From contig NZ_MVHT01000048.1 in NCBI RefSeq assembly GCF_002086275.1, positions 1 to 48,076 of the forward strand: a DNA stretch of 48,076 nucleotides, given 5' to 3'. Shown in pieces: positions 24,802 to 34,076 of the stretch (positions are counted from its first letter, which is position 1; each line of letters opens with the position of its first letter). Under the pieces are notes generated by a model, which was given only the letters and a program-made list of their open reading frames with translations, searched no databases and was not told the origin of the DNA. The stretch comes from Mycobacterium intermedium. GTDB taxonomy: Bacteria; Actinomycetota; Actinomycetes; Mycobacteriales; Mycobacteriaceae. The position numbers and the translations under genes were made by a program.

Positions 24802-25548
24802 CTAGTTACCTCCGTCTGGATACTTCAGGTCGTAACTGGTCATTTTGCCAGTGTCGTCCTCGTGCACGATGACCCGGAGCCGGTACGGCATCGACGGCTT
24901 GTTTACGCCGTCGATGTCGGCCACCGTCACCCGCACCGAGACCAGCACCGACGCGTTGGAGCTGACCGCGTCGATCCCTTCCAGCGCGGCACCGTTGATG
25001 ACGGCCTCGGACCTCGCCTGGGTGGACCGGAACAGCGCCTTGAGATTCTCGACGTTGTTGTTGGAGCTGAGCATGGCGTGCAACGGCCCACTGGTGCCAG
25101 TGACGAACCGGTTGACCGATTCGTCGATGGTGTCCGGCGTGTAGCTGAACATGTTGACCACCGTCTGGGTGGCGGTGTCGACGAAGCGCTGTTCGCGCGC
25201 GTGACGAGCGGTCGCATCGCGCTGCTGCCCGACGAGCACAAACCCGCCCCAGCTCAGCCCGGCGATCGCCAGCAACGCCGCCGCCAGCGAAATCCAGCCG
25301 ACCAGACGGCGGTTCGCCGGCCGCCGTGGCGGCGGGCGGAGGGCCGAAGAACCCTTGGCCAGCTTGGCCGTCCGCGAGGTGTCGCGCTTGGATTCCGCCG
25401 GAATCTCCACGGTGACGGTGGCATCGAATATCCCAGCCACCTCGGACTCGGCCGTAGCCGCATCAGCGGACGTACTCTTCGCCGGCCCCGCCGGACGGGA
25501 AGCCCGTCTGCGCACCCTTCGGGGCACCAACTGTCGTTCTGTTTCCAC
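24802..25548 (-). CDS. Mce-associated membrane protein (Rv3493c type)
   Basis: A 248-aa relative of the next gene. A basic and Ala/Ser-rich cytoplasmic tail of about 80 residues (VPRRVRRRASR, RPPPRRPANRR) leads to one membrane helix (about 82-105, VGWISLAAALLAIAGLSWGG). An outer Mas domain follows, with TVVNMFSYTPDTIDESVNRF, GTSGPLHAMLSSN and a VSVRVTVADIDG strand region. It lies 24 bp downstream of mce4F in the same operon. A role in the Mce4 complex is inferred from family and position. Confidence 0.88.
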   Translation of the reverse strand: METERQLVPRRVRRRASRPAGPAKSTSADAATAESEVAGIFDATVTVEIPAESKRDTSRTAKLAKGSSALRPPPRRPANRRLVGWISLAAALLAIAGLSWGGFVLVGQQRDATARHAREQRFVDTATQTVVNMFSYTPDTIDESVNRFVTGTSGPLHAMLSSNNNVENLKALFRSTQARSEAVINGAALEGIDAVSSNASVLVSVRVTVADIDGVNKPSMPYRLRVIVHEDDTGKMTSYDLKYPDGGN

Positions 25549-25572
25549 TGACTACGCCTCTTGATCAGGCCG

Positions 25573-27246
25573 CTACATCGGCTGCGGGGCAAGCATCAGG
25601 TCCACCCAGTTCTCGGCACTGGATGCACCAACCCGTCCCGACGCGAAGATACCGGTGCCGCCCGTGGGGTCCTTGAACTCCCCGGTGTTCGGGTCATACG
25701 GCGCGTAGAGCACGCCGCTGGCCTGGGGTTCAGCCGGTCCCGTTCCCAACGGCGGTCCCGGTGGCGGGAGGTACTTCGGGTACGGAAGCTGCGGCGGCAC
25801 CGGCGGGTAGTTCGGCGGCATCCACGGCGGGTTGCCCGGCGGCGGCAGGGTGTCGTTGGGCGGCGGCGGGTCGTACGCCGGCTGATGCGGCGCCGGCCCT
25901 GGACCGGGTGTCACACCGGGTGGCGGCGGACCCACGATGGGAATGCCCGGGTCCGGATCAGCCTCCGGCGGAACATACGGGAAGTGGTTGGGCGGCAAGA
26001 TGTTCAGCCCATTGGTGACCGGCGTGTCGTACGGGATCGGCGGACCGCGCCAGGGGTTGCTACCGATTGGCACGAAACCTCTCGGGTCACGGCACAGCTG
26101 GATCGTGGGCGCCCGTTTTCCGGGGAACTCCTGGCAGGGGTAGTTGCGGGCACCGCGCACCGCGGTCGGGGCGTTCTGCGCCGCCTTGCAGTACATGTCC
26201 GTGGGCAGCTCGCGCAGCGTCTCGTCGGCGGGCGTACGCATCAAGGGCGGCGGCAGAAAGCCGGTGTTGCACGGTGGCGGGTCGTTGAGGTCGAGCTTGA
26301 AGTCCAGCTTGGCGCCCTCGTCCTGCGGCTGGCCACCGGCGGCGGTGATGATCGCGGCGAACAGCGCGGGGAAGGTGACCAGCAGATGTTCGATCGTCTT
26401 GTGGTAGATCACGCCCACCCGGCCCAGATTGGCCAGGCTGGCGGCCAGCATCGGGAAGGACGGACGGATCCCGCTGAACGCGGTGTTGGCTTCGTCGATC
26501 GCACCCGGCGCGGTGGCCAGAGTGTCGCGGAGCTGCGGGTCAGCGCGCCGGAGCTCGGAGGTGAACCGGGCCAACCCGTCGGCCAGCGACTTGATGTCAC
26601 CCCCGGCCCGAACATTGGCTTCCAGGAACGGGCCGAGTTGATCGATCAGTTGAGCAACCTGCGGGTAATTCGTGTTGGCCTCGTCCACCAGCAGCCGCGC
26701 CGATTCGACCAGTCTGGCCAGTTCCGGGCCGGTGCCGTTGGTCGCGACGAACGCCTCGTGCAACAGCTCGCTCAGCTTGGTGTTACCCAGGCTGTTGACG
26801 AGCTTTTCGGCCTGCCCGAGCAACTCGGCAACGTCTTGGGGGATTGCGGTGTTGTTGACGTCAATCCTGGATCCGTTCTGCAACTTGCTCGGCGACGGAT
26901 TGTCCGGCGGCACAAGGTCGATGTATTGCTCGCCGATGGCCGACACGCTCCTGACCGTCGCCTTGACGTTGGACGGAATGGGGGTGCCGCTGTTGAGCCG
27001 CATCGTGGCGACGACGCCGGTGTCGCTCAGTTCGACCGACTCCACCCGCCCGACGGCGACACCGCGATAGGTGACGTTGGCGCTCTTGTACAGACCGCCC
27101 GCGCCGACGAAGTCCGCGCTCACACTGTAGGTTCCGATGCCGAACGTGGCGGGCAAGCGCAGATAGAAGATGCCCATCACGGCCAGGGTGATCACGGTGA
27201 TCACCGCAAAGATCGATAGCTGGATCTTGGTAAGTCTGTCGATCAT
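25573..27246 (-). CDS. mce4F: Mce4F, Mce-family sterol import protein
   Basis: A 557-aa protein close to the M. tuberculosis length (about 564). It has an N-terminal anchor helix (LSIFAVITVITLAVMGIFYL), then the MlaD/Mce domain (about 38-115: VSADFVGAGGLYKSANVTYRG, VGRVESVEL). A helical Mce4-type coiled region lies at about 150-330, and a Pro-rich, cysteine-containing tail closes the protein (many PPPGxP stretches). In Mce complexes six such proteins form a periplasmic tunnel that carries lipid to the YrbE permease; the Mce4 complex imports cholesterol (established). It starts 11 bp after lprN. Confidence 0.95.
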   Translation of the reverse strand: MIDRLTKIQLSIFAVITVITLAVMGIFYLRLPATFGIGTYSVSADFVGAGGLYKSANVTYRGVAVGRVESVELSDTGVVATMRLNSGTPIPSNVKATVRSVSAIGEQYIDLVPPDNPSPSKLQNGSRIDVNNTAIPQDVAELLGQAEKLVNSLGNTKLSELLHEAFVATNGTGPELARLVESARLLVDEANTNYPQVAQLIDQLGPFLEANVRAGGDIKSLADGLARFTSELRRADPQLRDTLATAPGAIDEANTAFSGIRPSFPMLAASLANLGRVGVIYHKTIEHLLVTFPALFAAIITAAGGQPQDEGAKLDFKLDLNDPPPCNTGFLPPPLMRTPADETLRELPTDMYCKAAQNAPTAVRGARNYPCQEFPGKRAPTIQLCRDPRGFVPIGSNPWRGPPIPYDTPVTNGLNILPPNHFPYVPPEADPDPGIPIVGPPPPGVTPGPGPAPHQPAYDPPPPNDTLPPPGNPPWMPPNYPPVPPQLPYPKYLPPPGPPLGTGPAEPQASGVLYAPYDPNTGEFKDPTGGTGIFASGRVGASSAENWVDLMLAPQPM

Positions 27247-27257
27247 CTACCCGCCCC

Positions 27258-28415
27258 CTACTGCTTCGCCGTGCCGGGCGGGATCTTGAACGGGTCGGCC
27301 GCCTGCCCGGACAGGTTGGCCATCGAGCCGAGCAACCAGTCTGGCGGATTGAGGATCTCGTCCATGTGCATCATGTTCGGGTCGAGCGCATAGGACGTGG
27401 TGAAGAATGTCTCACCGAGTCGGCGCAGCGTCAGGTCGAATGTGGTGTAGACGTTCAGGTAATCCCCTCGGACCGCCTGCTTGATGCCGAAGTTGGGGAA
27501 CGGGAACGTCAGCAATATCTGCAACGAGGTGACGAAGTCCTTCTTGGCGTCATTGAGCGCCTTGACCACCGAATAGGCGTCTTTGAGGTCGGCGGCGAAG
27601 TCCGACTTGATCTGGGAAAGCACGTGCGAGGTGACCATCGCCAGCCTCCTGAGTGCGGTGAAGGCGTCGACGATGTTGTTCCGATTCCTATTGAGGACCT
27701 TGAGTGCGGCCGGCAGCGTGTCCAGGGCGCGGCCCAGCTTGTCCTTGTCGCGGGCCAGGACTGAGGAGAATCGGTTCAGCCCATCGAGCGCGGCGATGAT
27801 GTCGTCGACCTGCTTGTTGAGCCCCTCGGTCAGCTCGGCGAGCCTGGGTATCAAGCCCTTGAACTCACCCGTGCGCCCGGCCACCGCCCGGTAGGTCTCC
27901 TCGGTGATCTCTTCCAGCGCACCGACATTGCCCTTGTTGACCACCACGCCGAGGGCGGAGAACACCTCCTCGGTGGTGGGGAACTTGGTGGTGTTGGCCT
28001 CTCTGATGACCGAGCCGTCGTGCAGCTTGCCCTTCCAGTTTGCCTTGTTCTCTGGCGCTTTGAGGTCGATGTGCAGCGAACCCAGCAACGACGTCTGGGC
28101 GACCGCGGCGATGGAGTTTTCCGGGAGCTTGACGTTGTTGTCCAGCGCCAGCTTGACCGCGGCATAGAAGGATCCGTCGGCCCGCTGCTCGGCCGTGACA
28201 CCGGCGACACTGCCCACGGTGACGTCGTCGACCATGACCGGCGAGTTCTGTGGCAACGTCGACATGTCCTTCAGCTCGACGGTGATCGAGAACGCGCCTC
28301 GGCCATGGCCGGCGGTGCCGGGCATGGACAGCGAGTTCAATCCGCCGAAACTGCAACCGGCGAGCAGTACGCTGCTAGCAGCAAATACGCTGCCTCGCAA
28401 TATCATTCGCTTCAC
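27258..28415 (-). CDS. lprN: Mce4E lipoprotein LprN
   Basis: A 385-aa Mce-family lipoprotein, the E position of the operon. Signal MKRMILRGSVFAASSVL ends in a lipobox LLAGC with Cys21. The Mce domain (about 42-120: FSITVELKDMSTLPQNSPVM, VGSVAGVTAE) and a long helical segment with LNRFSSVLARDKDKLGRALD follow, then a tail NPPDWLLGSMANLSG. It would be anchored in the outer leaflet of the inner membrane or in the envelope as part of the Mce4 hexamer. Its ATG overlaps the mce4D stop by four bases (ATGA), implying coupled translation. Confidence 0.95.
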   Translation of the reverse strand: MKRMILRGSVFAASSVLLAGCSFGGLNSLSMPGTAGHGRGAFSITVELKDMSTLPQNSPVMVDDVTVGSVAGVTAEQRADGSFYAAVKLALDNNVKLPENSIAAVAQTSLLGSLHIDLKAPENKANWKGKLHDGSVIREANTTKFPTTEEVFSALGVVVNKGNVGALEEITEETYRAVAGRTGEFKGLIPRLAELTEGLNKQVDDIIAALDGLNRFSSVLARDKDKLGRALDTLPAALKVLNRNRNNIVDAFTALRRLAMVTSHVLSQIKSDFAADLKDAYSVVKALNDAKKDFVTSLQILLTFPFPNFGIKQAVRGDYLNVYTTFDLTLRRLGETFFTTSYALDPNMMHMDEILNPPDWLLGSMANLSGQAADPFKIPPGTAKQ

Positions 28416-29841
28416 CCGCCACCTCCTCGCTCGGCCGGCAAAGGCGCCGGGTTGTTAGGAGGTCCGGGTGCGGCGCCGGCATTGGCCGGGGCCGCGGCGT
28501 TGGGCACGGGACCCGGCGCCGGGCCGTACCCCGGCGGGGATCCCGGATTCTGCGGAACGAACAGGCTCTGCAAGTCGGTCTGGTTGCTCTCGGCGGGGTG
28601 TTGCCCCGAGCCCTGGGCCGGTATCCAGGTCAAGTCCGGAACCGGTGTCTGCGCCTTGGCCTGGGTAGCCGGGGTGTCGTAGATGATCTGACCCTTGTAC
28701 GCCGTAATGGTGTTGAGCGGGTGGAACATCACCGGCGGGTAGTTCACGGTGAGGCGGCGCAGCACCGGCCCCAGGCGCTCACGGCAGAGTTCCGCACGCC
28801 GGAAGTAGTCCGGGGCCGACGGGCCACCCGCCGTCTCGAACGAGCCGCCGCAGATGAACTGCACCGGGTTCATGAAGTTCGGCAACGACAACAGACCGTT
28901 CAGGGTGCCCTGCGCGGGGTCATAGATGTTGTAGAAATTGCTGATTCCGGGCCCGGCCACGTGCAACACCTGCTCGATGTTGTCGCTCTGGTCGGACAGC
29001 GTGGTGGTGAAAGTGCTGAGCTGGTCGACCGTTTCGATCAAAGTCGAGTTGTTCTCGTGCAGGAAACCGCGGATGTCCGACAACGCCTGGTTGAGCGTCC
29101 CCAGTGTGTTGTCCAGGTTTTGCGAGCTGTCGGCGAGCACCTGCGACACCGATGCGACGTGCCCGGCGAACTGCACGATCTGTTCGTTGCTCGCGGCCAG
29201 CGCGTCGACCAGGATTTGCAGGTTTTTGACCGTGCTGAAGATGTCGCTGCGCGAATCCCCCAACCGCCCGGCGACCACCGAGAGCTCCTGCAGCGCGCTG
29301 TGGAACGAATCGCCCGCACCGTCAAGGGTATTGGCGGCCTGGTTGATCACCTGTTCCAGCGGACCCTGCAGGCCCTCGGCCGTGGGCCCGAGCTTCTTGG
29401 ACAGCTTGGTCAGTGCCTCCTTACCTCGTCCCACTCCACCGGGACCGCGGTGCGGGTCAGGTCGATGCTGGCGCCGTCGGGTAGCGACGCTCCCCCGCTG
29501 TACGTCGGCGAAAGCTGAATGAACCGCGCCGCCACCAGGTTTGGCGACATGATCACGGCCTTGACGTTCGCCGGGAGCTTGACGTCATTGGACACGGTCA
29601 TGACGATCTTGACGTCCTTCGGGCGCGGCTCGATCGACTCGATCTCGCCCACCGGAACGCCCAGGACACGGACCTCGTCCCCGGGGTAGATCCCGACGGC
29701 AGAGGTGAAGTAAGCGGTGATCTTTCTGCCGCTGCTGCCGGCGGACCACAGCACGTAGGCACCACCCACCAGCGCCGCGACCAGCACGACGATGGCGACC
29801 GTACGCAGCCCTTTGCTGCCGAAACGCTGCTTTGTCGTCAT
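28412..29841 (-). pseudogene. mce4D: mce4D, interrupted by a single-base frameshift
   Basis: The first 143 codons (29841-29410) encode the anchor helix and Mce domain of Mce4D (YFTSAVGIYPGDEVRVLGV, ending VPVEWDEV), then run to RRH-stop. The rest, in another frame from about 29422 to 28412, continues as KEALTKLSKKLGPTAEGLQ through the helical part to a Pro-rich end. Joining them by a one-base slip back at GTA-AGG gives WDEVKEALTKLSKK, the expected uninterrupted sequence; total length would be about 475 aa. One base is therefore missing near 29422-29423. A Shine-Dalgarno-like AAGGAGG lies on the break. It may be a sequencing error, a true lesion or re-initiation. The flanking ATGA overlaps with mce4C and lprN are intact. 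Confidence 0.85.
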
Positions 29842-30902
29842 GGCGACTTCGGCCTGATAATCCAGCGCTCTTGGATCATTCCGCGCAGGTAGTCGGCGAG
29901 GCTGTCGGGCAGCTTGCCCGGCTGGTAGAAGAAGTCGAACATGGACGCGAGCAATGGCGCGGGGATGGCACCGTAGACGTTGACGTTGAAGCCCGGGCCG
30001 GAACTGACCACTTCACCCAGCGAGGTCGCGTACGGCGGTAAACGCTTGAGCGCCTCGGTGATGTAGTCCTTACGCTCGTTGAGGTTGCCGATCACCTGGT
30101 TGAGCTTGCTCAGTGCGGGGCCGAACTCCTTGCGATTGTCGGCCACGAAACCCGAAAGCTGTGCGGAGAGGTCGTCGATGCCGGCGATCAGCGCGCTCAG
30201 CGCGGCCCGCCGCTCGTCGAGTGCGGCGAACAGTTCGTTGCCCTGGTCGATCAGCTTGTTGACCTGGGCGGCGCGCTCCGACAGCACTCCGGTGACATTC
30301 TTCGCGTGGGCCAGCAGGCCCTGTAGCGCCTCGTCGCGGGTATTCAGGGTGCGGGACAGTGAGGTCAGGCCGTCCAGGGCGCCACGCAGATTGGGCGTGG
30401 CGTCGTGCAATGTGTCGGTGAGGACCTTCAGGGCCCGCTCGAAGGTGGGCTTGTCAACGATGCCGTTGGCGGCCCCACCCAGATCGTCCAGCGCCCCGGC
30501 GAGCGTGTACGGCGTCGTGGTCCGGGTCACCGGAATCGACGTCGCGCGGCCGCTGCCGGCCGGGCTGATCGAGACGGAACGCTCGCCCAGGATGGTGTCG
30601 GTTCGGATCGCCGCCAGTGACTGGTCGCCGATGACGACGTTGCGATCGACGGTGAAGCTGACCTTGGCGGTGTCGCCGGCCAGACTCACCTCGGAAACCT
30701 TGCCCACCTTGAAACCCGACACCAGAACCGAATTGCCCGGGCGGATGCCGGCGGCGTCGCTGAAGTACGCGTCGTATGTCTTGCCTTGCGGGAAGAAGGG
30801 CAGCGACGCATACCCAAACGAGATGAGGACGACGCAGACCACGACCACCAGGCCGATGGTGCCGGTGCGTAATGGGTCTGTGTCTCGCTTGCTATTGGGC
30901 AA
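29838..30902 (-). CDS. mce4C: Mce4C, Mce-family sterol import protein
   Basis: An Mce protein of about 354 aa from TTG 30902, which follows a GGGGAGG ribosome site by eight bases and overlaps the mce4B end by 11 bp. A longer reading from GTG 30938 adds 12 residues. The anchor helix is about 14-36 (IGLVVVVCVVLISFGYASL). The Mce domain reads YDAYFSDAAGIRPGNSVLVS, FKVGKVSEVSL, TILGERSVSISP. A helical barrel segment follows, with LFAALDERRAALSALIAGID and LNERKDYITEALKRLPPYA, then a conserved-looking end FDFFYQPGKLPDSL. Its TGA overlaps the mce4D ATG. Confidence 0.93.
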   Translation of the reverse strand: MPNSKRDTDPLRTGTIGLVVVVCVVLISFGYASLPFFPQGKTYDAYFSDAAGIRPGNSVLVSGFKVGKVSEVSLAGDTAKVSFTVDRNVVIGDQSLAAIRTDTILGERSVSISPAGSGRATSIPVTRTTTPYTLAGALDDLGGAANGIVDKPTFERALKVLTDTLHDATPNLRGALDGLTSLSRTLNTRDEALQGLLAHAKNVTGVLSERAAQVNKLIDQGNELFAALDERRAALSALIAGIDDLSAQLSGFVADNRKEFGPALSKLNQVIGNLNERKDYITEALKRLPPYATSLGEVVSSGPGFNVNVYGAIPAPLLASMFDFFYQPGKLPDSLADYLRGMIQERWIIRPKSP

Positions 30903-31944
30903 AAGAACACCTCCCCTTGCTCGGATCAACCGGACCACCGAACGGGATCAGGAGGTCACCACCGGCCGGACCGTTGATCTTGATCGTCACCGAGCAGAAG
31001 TAGATGTTGAAGAAGGACCCGTAGGCGCCGAGCGCTGAGAGACGCAGGTAGTCCTCGGCCAGTTGCTCGACATCGTTGTTGATCTCTTCTTTGCGGTTGT
31101 CCAGCTCGGTGGCGAACGGCCGCGCATTCTCCAACACACCTTGCAGCGGCCGACGCGAATTCTGAAGCAGCTCAGTCAGATCCGTCGTCGTCGAGGCCAG
31201 CGGGGGGATCGCGCCGGCGATGACGTCCTTGTTCTTGGCCAGGCCGTCGATCAGTTCCTGCAGCTGGTCGACGCTGGCCGAGAATTGCTCGCTGCGTGAA
31301 TCGATGGTCCCCAGCACGGTGTTGAGGTTGGTGATCACGTCACCGATGAGTTGGTCGCGTCTGGCCAGCGACGTCGAGAAGGCGCTGGTGTCGGAAAGCA
31401 CCTTGGACAATGCCCCACCCTGACCCTGCAGCAACTCGATTACCGCGTTGCTGAGGGTGTTGATCTTGTCCGCGTCCAAGCCCTTCAACACCGGCTTCAG
31501 CCCGCCCAGCAGCGCGTCGAGATCCAATGCGGGCTGGGTGTGCCGGGAGTCGATGGTGGCGCCCGGGGGGAGCTTCTTGAGCTCTCCCGGGCCCGAGGTG
31601 ATCTCCAAAAACCGGTCGCCGACCAGGTTTTCGTAGCGGATTATCGCCCGCGACGACGTGTACAGCTGGTAGCGCTTGTCGATCCCGAATTCGACGTCAA
31701 TGGTGTTGTCGGGGTTGAGCTTGACCCCGTTGACCGAGCCGACGGGGACACCGGCGATGCGCACCTTCTGGCCGCCCTTCAACCGGGACGCGTCGAGAAA
31801 CGTTGCGTGGTAGGTACTTTGCGGACCGAACCGGAAATCGCCGAACACGACCACCAGGGCGGCGCTGACCAGCAACATCACCACCGTGAAGATGCCGACC
31901 TTGGTCAGCATCGCCGCCTTTGATTCGTAACCGCCCTCGGCCAT
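30892..31944 (-). CDS. mce4B: Mce4B, Mce-family sterol import protein
   Basis: A 350-aa protein, the usual length. The ATG at 31944 overlaps the mce4A stop by one base (TGATG), so 60 upstream in-frame residues are not used. Anchor helix about 13-33 (VGIFTVVMLLVSAALVVVF). Mce domain 45-120: YHATFLDASRLKGGQKVRIA, VPVGSVNGVKL, YENLVGDRFLEI. The long helical region has IDGLAKNKDVIAGAIPPLAS. The C-terminus ends in a cysteine-containing SKGRCSFAQ. It is expected as one of the six subunits of the Mce4 tunnel. Confidence 0.95.
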   Translation of the reverse strand: MAEGGYESKAAMLTKVGIFTVVMLLVSAALVVVFGDFRFGPQSTYHATFLDASRLKGGQKVRIAGVPVGSVNGVKLNPDNTIDVEFGIDKRYQLYTSSRAIIRYENLVGDRFLEITSGPGELKKLPPGATIDSRHTQPALDLDALLGGLKPVLKGLDADKINTLSNAVIELLQGQGGALSKVLSDTSAFSTSLARRDQLIGDVITNLNTVLGTIDSRSEQFSASVDQLQELIDGLAKNKDVIAGAIPPLASTTTDLTELLQNSRRPLQGVLENARPFATELDNRKEEINNDVEQLAEDYLRLSALGAYGSFFNIYFCSVTIKINGPAGGDLLIPFGGPVDPSKGRCSFAQ

Positions 31945-33155
31945 CAGAAGTCGTCCCGTTCTGCGAAGGCGCCGTGGAACAGGAACTGCAGCGTCGAGGG
32001 CGCGTCGACCTGCAACTCGGTGTATGGCTCGTAGGGAATCAGGGCGTTGTCGGTGACCAGGAAGGGAGCGCGGTAGAACGACCCGCCGGTTTGCTTGTTC
32101 GGGATGTTGGGCAACCCTCGGCAATTCGGGCCGCCGGACCCGTTAACGATCGGCAGACTCTCCGGGTAGGTGTAGGACGGCGCGCCCAGGACGAAGCTCG
32201 ACGAGGTGAACAGACCCGCCTTGCGGACACCGATCAACGGCGCGAACTCCTTGATACCGCGGTCGACACTGCCGAAGAAGCAACCGAACTCCGGAGAGTA
32301 CTCCGCAGCCACCTTGAGCGGGGCGCGCAGGCGTTGGATCGCGGCGATGAGGTCCTCTTCCGCCGGCGCCAACGTGTCATAGCCGTTGTTGGCCAGCCCG
32401 ATCGCGGCCAACAACGTGTCGTTGAGGTTGCTCTCCTGGTCGACCAGGGTCTTGCTGATGGTGGGCAGGTTGCCCAGCACGGTGTTCAGGTCGGGAGCGG
32501 CATCGCCGTAGTAGCCGGTGGCGAGCCCCGCTAGGCGGAAGTCCTCCTGCAGGGCGGGCAACTTCGGGTTCGCTTGCCGCGTCAACGTATTCAGCCCGGA
32601 CAGCAGCGCTCCCAGGTCGTCGCCGTGACCGCGGAGGCCTTCGGACAGGGCGCTCAGCGTTCCGTTCAGTTCGATGGGGTCGACCTTGTGCAGCACGTCG
32701 AGGAGCGACTGGAACAACGTGTTGACTTCCAGCTGCACCTCCGACGCCTGCACCGTCGAATTCGGACGCAGCCTGGGGACATTTTTGCCCTTGTCCCCGT
32801 CCGACTCGAGGAACTCGACCGACTTGGCGCCGAAGATGGTGTTGCCGCCGATGTGCACCTTGGCGTTGGCCGGTATGAACCGCATCTCGCCGCTCCGGAT
32901 CGCCAGCGTCAGCGTGGCCGTCTGGTCGACGTAGCTGATCTCCTCGACCGTGCCGACCTGTACGCCGCGGAACTTGACCTTGGCGCCCTTCTCCATCACC
33001 AGGCCGGCTCGCGGCGCTTTGACCGTCACCTTGTCCGTCGGGGTGAAGGCCGCTGTGTACGAGAGGAAGGTGATGGCCACGAACGCCACGATCACACCGG
33101 CCAGCACCGCAGCGGCTATCCGCGCTGCGGTGCGTCGAGATCCGGTGTTCGCCAT
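31944..33155 (-). CDS. mce4A: Mce4A, Mce-family sterol import protein
   Basis: A 403-aa protein, close to the 400 of M. tuberculosis Mce4A. Anchor helix about 10-33 (ARIAAAVLAGVIVAFVAITF). Mce domain 42-118: VKAPRAGLVMEKGAKVKFRG, VQVGTVEEISY, GNTIFGAKSVEFLES. The helical region has LNTLTRQANPKLPALQEDFR. The C-terminal part has two cysteines (FGCFFGS, GPNCRGLPN) and PFLVTDNALIPYEPYTELQV. Mce4A is a key subunit for cholesterol uptake in M. tuberculosis (established). It starts six bases after the yrbE4B stop. Confidence 0.95.
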   Translation of the reverse strand: MANTGSRRTAARIAAAVLAGVIVAFVAITFLSYTAAFTPTDKVTVKAPRAGLVMEKGAKVKFRGVQVGTVEEISYVDQTATLTLAIRSGEMRFIPANAKVHIGGNTIFGAKSVEFLESDGDKGKNVPRLRPNSTVQASEVQLEVNTLFQSLLDVLHKVDPIELNGTLSALSEGLRGHGDDLGALLSGLNTLTRQANPKLPALQEDFRLAGLATGYYGDAAPDLNTVLGNLPTISKTLVDQESNLNDTLLAAIGLANNGYDTLAPAEEDLIAAIQRLRAPLKVAAEYSPEFGCFFGSVDRGIKEFAPLIGVRKAGLFTSSSFVLGAPSYTYPESLPIVNGSGGPNCRGLPNIPNKQTGGSFYRAPFLVTDNALIPYEPYTELQVDAPSTLQFLFHGAFAERDDF

Positions 33156-33161
33156 CGTTCC

Positions 33162-34004
33162 TTACCCAGAAAGGTTGAAGTTGCCTTGAGAGCCGTAAAC
33201 CGCCAGCGAGATGAACAGAGTAATTACCACGACGACGATCAGGGAAGTGCGCACGGCCTGCCCGACCGCGATGCCGACGCCCACCGACCCGCCGGTGGCG
33301 TTATAGCCGTAATAGGTGTGCACCAGCATCACCGCGATCGACATCACGATCGCCTGCAGGAACGACCACAGCAGGTCAGAGGGTATGAGGAAGGTATTGA
33401 AGTAGTGGTCGTACAGGCCCGCAGACTGACCGTTGACAAAGACTGTGGTGAATCGGGCGGCAAAGAACGCCGCCAACACCGATAGCGAATACAACGGAAT
33501 GATCGCGATCAGGCCCGCGATCAGCCGGGTGGACACCAAGTACGAGACCGAGTGCACCGCCATGCATTCGACGGCGTCGATCTCCTCGGAAACCCGCATG
33601 GCGCCCAATTGGGCCGTGGCGCCGGCGCCAATCGTGGCGGCCAGCGCGATGCCAGCGATGACGGGTGCCACCACACGCACGTTGAGGAAGGCCGAGAGAA
33701 ATCCCGTCAGGGCCTCGATACCGATGTTGCCCAGCGACGAATAACCCTGCACCGCAATCACGCCACCGGAAGCCAGCGTCAGGAAAGCCGCCACCCCGAC
33801 CGTCCCGCCGATCATGACCAGCGCCCCGGCACCCAGCGTCATCTCGGCAACCAGCCGGATGGTCTCCTTGCGGTACCGGGTGATCGCGTTGGGGATGTAG
33901 CGCATGGTCTCGCCGTAGAACAGCGCCTGCTCGCCAAAGCCGTCGACCGGCCCCTGCAGCCTCGACAAGATGCGACGGAAGCGATAGGTGGTGTCGTAGC
34001 TCAT
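33162..34004 (-). CDS. yrbE4B: YrbE4B, Mce4 ABC-type permease subunit
   Basis: A 280-aa integral membrane protein of the MlaE/YrbE family with five or six helices. It has an N-terminal amphipathic part, GALVMIGGTVGVAAFLTLAS, and the loop AMRVSEEIDAVECMAVHSVS, the EExDA-type coupling loop that contacts the MceG (MkL) ATPase encoded elsewhere. The C-terminus ends QGNFNLSG. It pairs with YrbE4A to form the permease of the cholesterol importer. It starts 72 bp after yrbE4A; that gap is rich in short CTACCTGC-type repeats and shows no gene. Confidence 0.95.
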   Translation of the reverse strand: MSYDTTYRFRRILSRLQGPVDGFGEQALFYGETMRYIPNAITRYRKETIRLVAEMTLGAGALVMIGGTVGVAAFLTLASGGVIAVQGYSSLGNIGIEALTGFLSAFLNVRVVAPVIAGIALAATIGAGATAQLGAMRVSEEIDAVECMAVHSVSYLVSTRLIAGLIAIIPLYSLSVLAAFFAARFTTVFVNGQSAGLYDHYFNTFLIPSDLLWSFLQAIVMSIAVMLVHTYYGYNATGGSVGVGIAVGQAVRTSLIVVVVITLFISLAVYGSQGNFNLSG

Positions 34005-34076
34005 CCCATGCTCACCATCGCTTCGCCGCCATCGTTCGTTACTCCGCCTCTACCTGCTCTACCTGCGCCGCTTGCT

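Noticed and set aside
25561..27219. 552-codon plus-strand frame opposite mce4F
   Set aside because: It is antisense to a clear Mce protein, Arg/Val/Gly-rich, and has no domain motifs or ribosome site.
29410..29434. Programmed frameshift in mce4D
   Set aside because: No slippery heptamer or downstream structure is apparent; a one-base deletion or sequencing error explains the data more simply, so it is kept as a lesion.
32714..32727. AACGTGTT inside mce4A as another KstR site
   Set aside because: It lacks the outer T of the full pattern and lies inside coding sequence.
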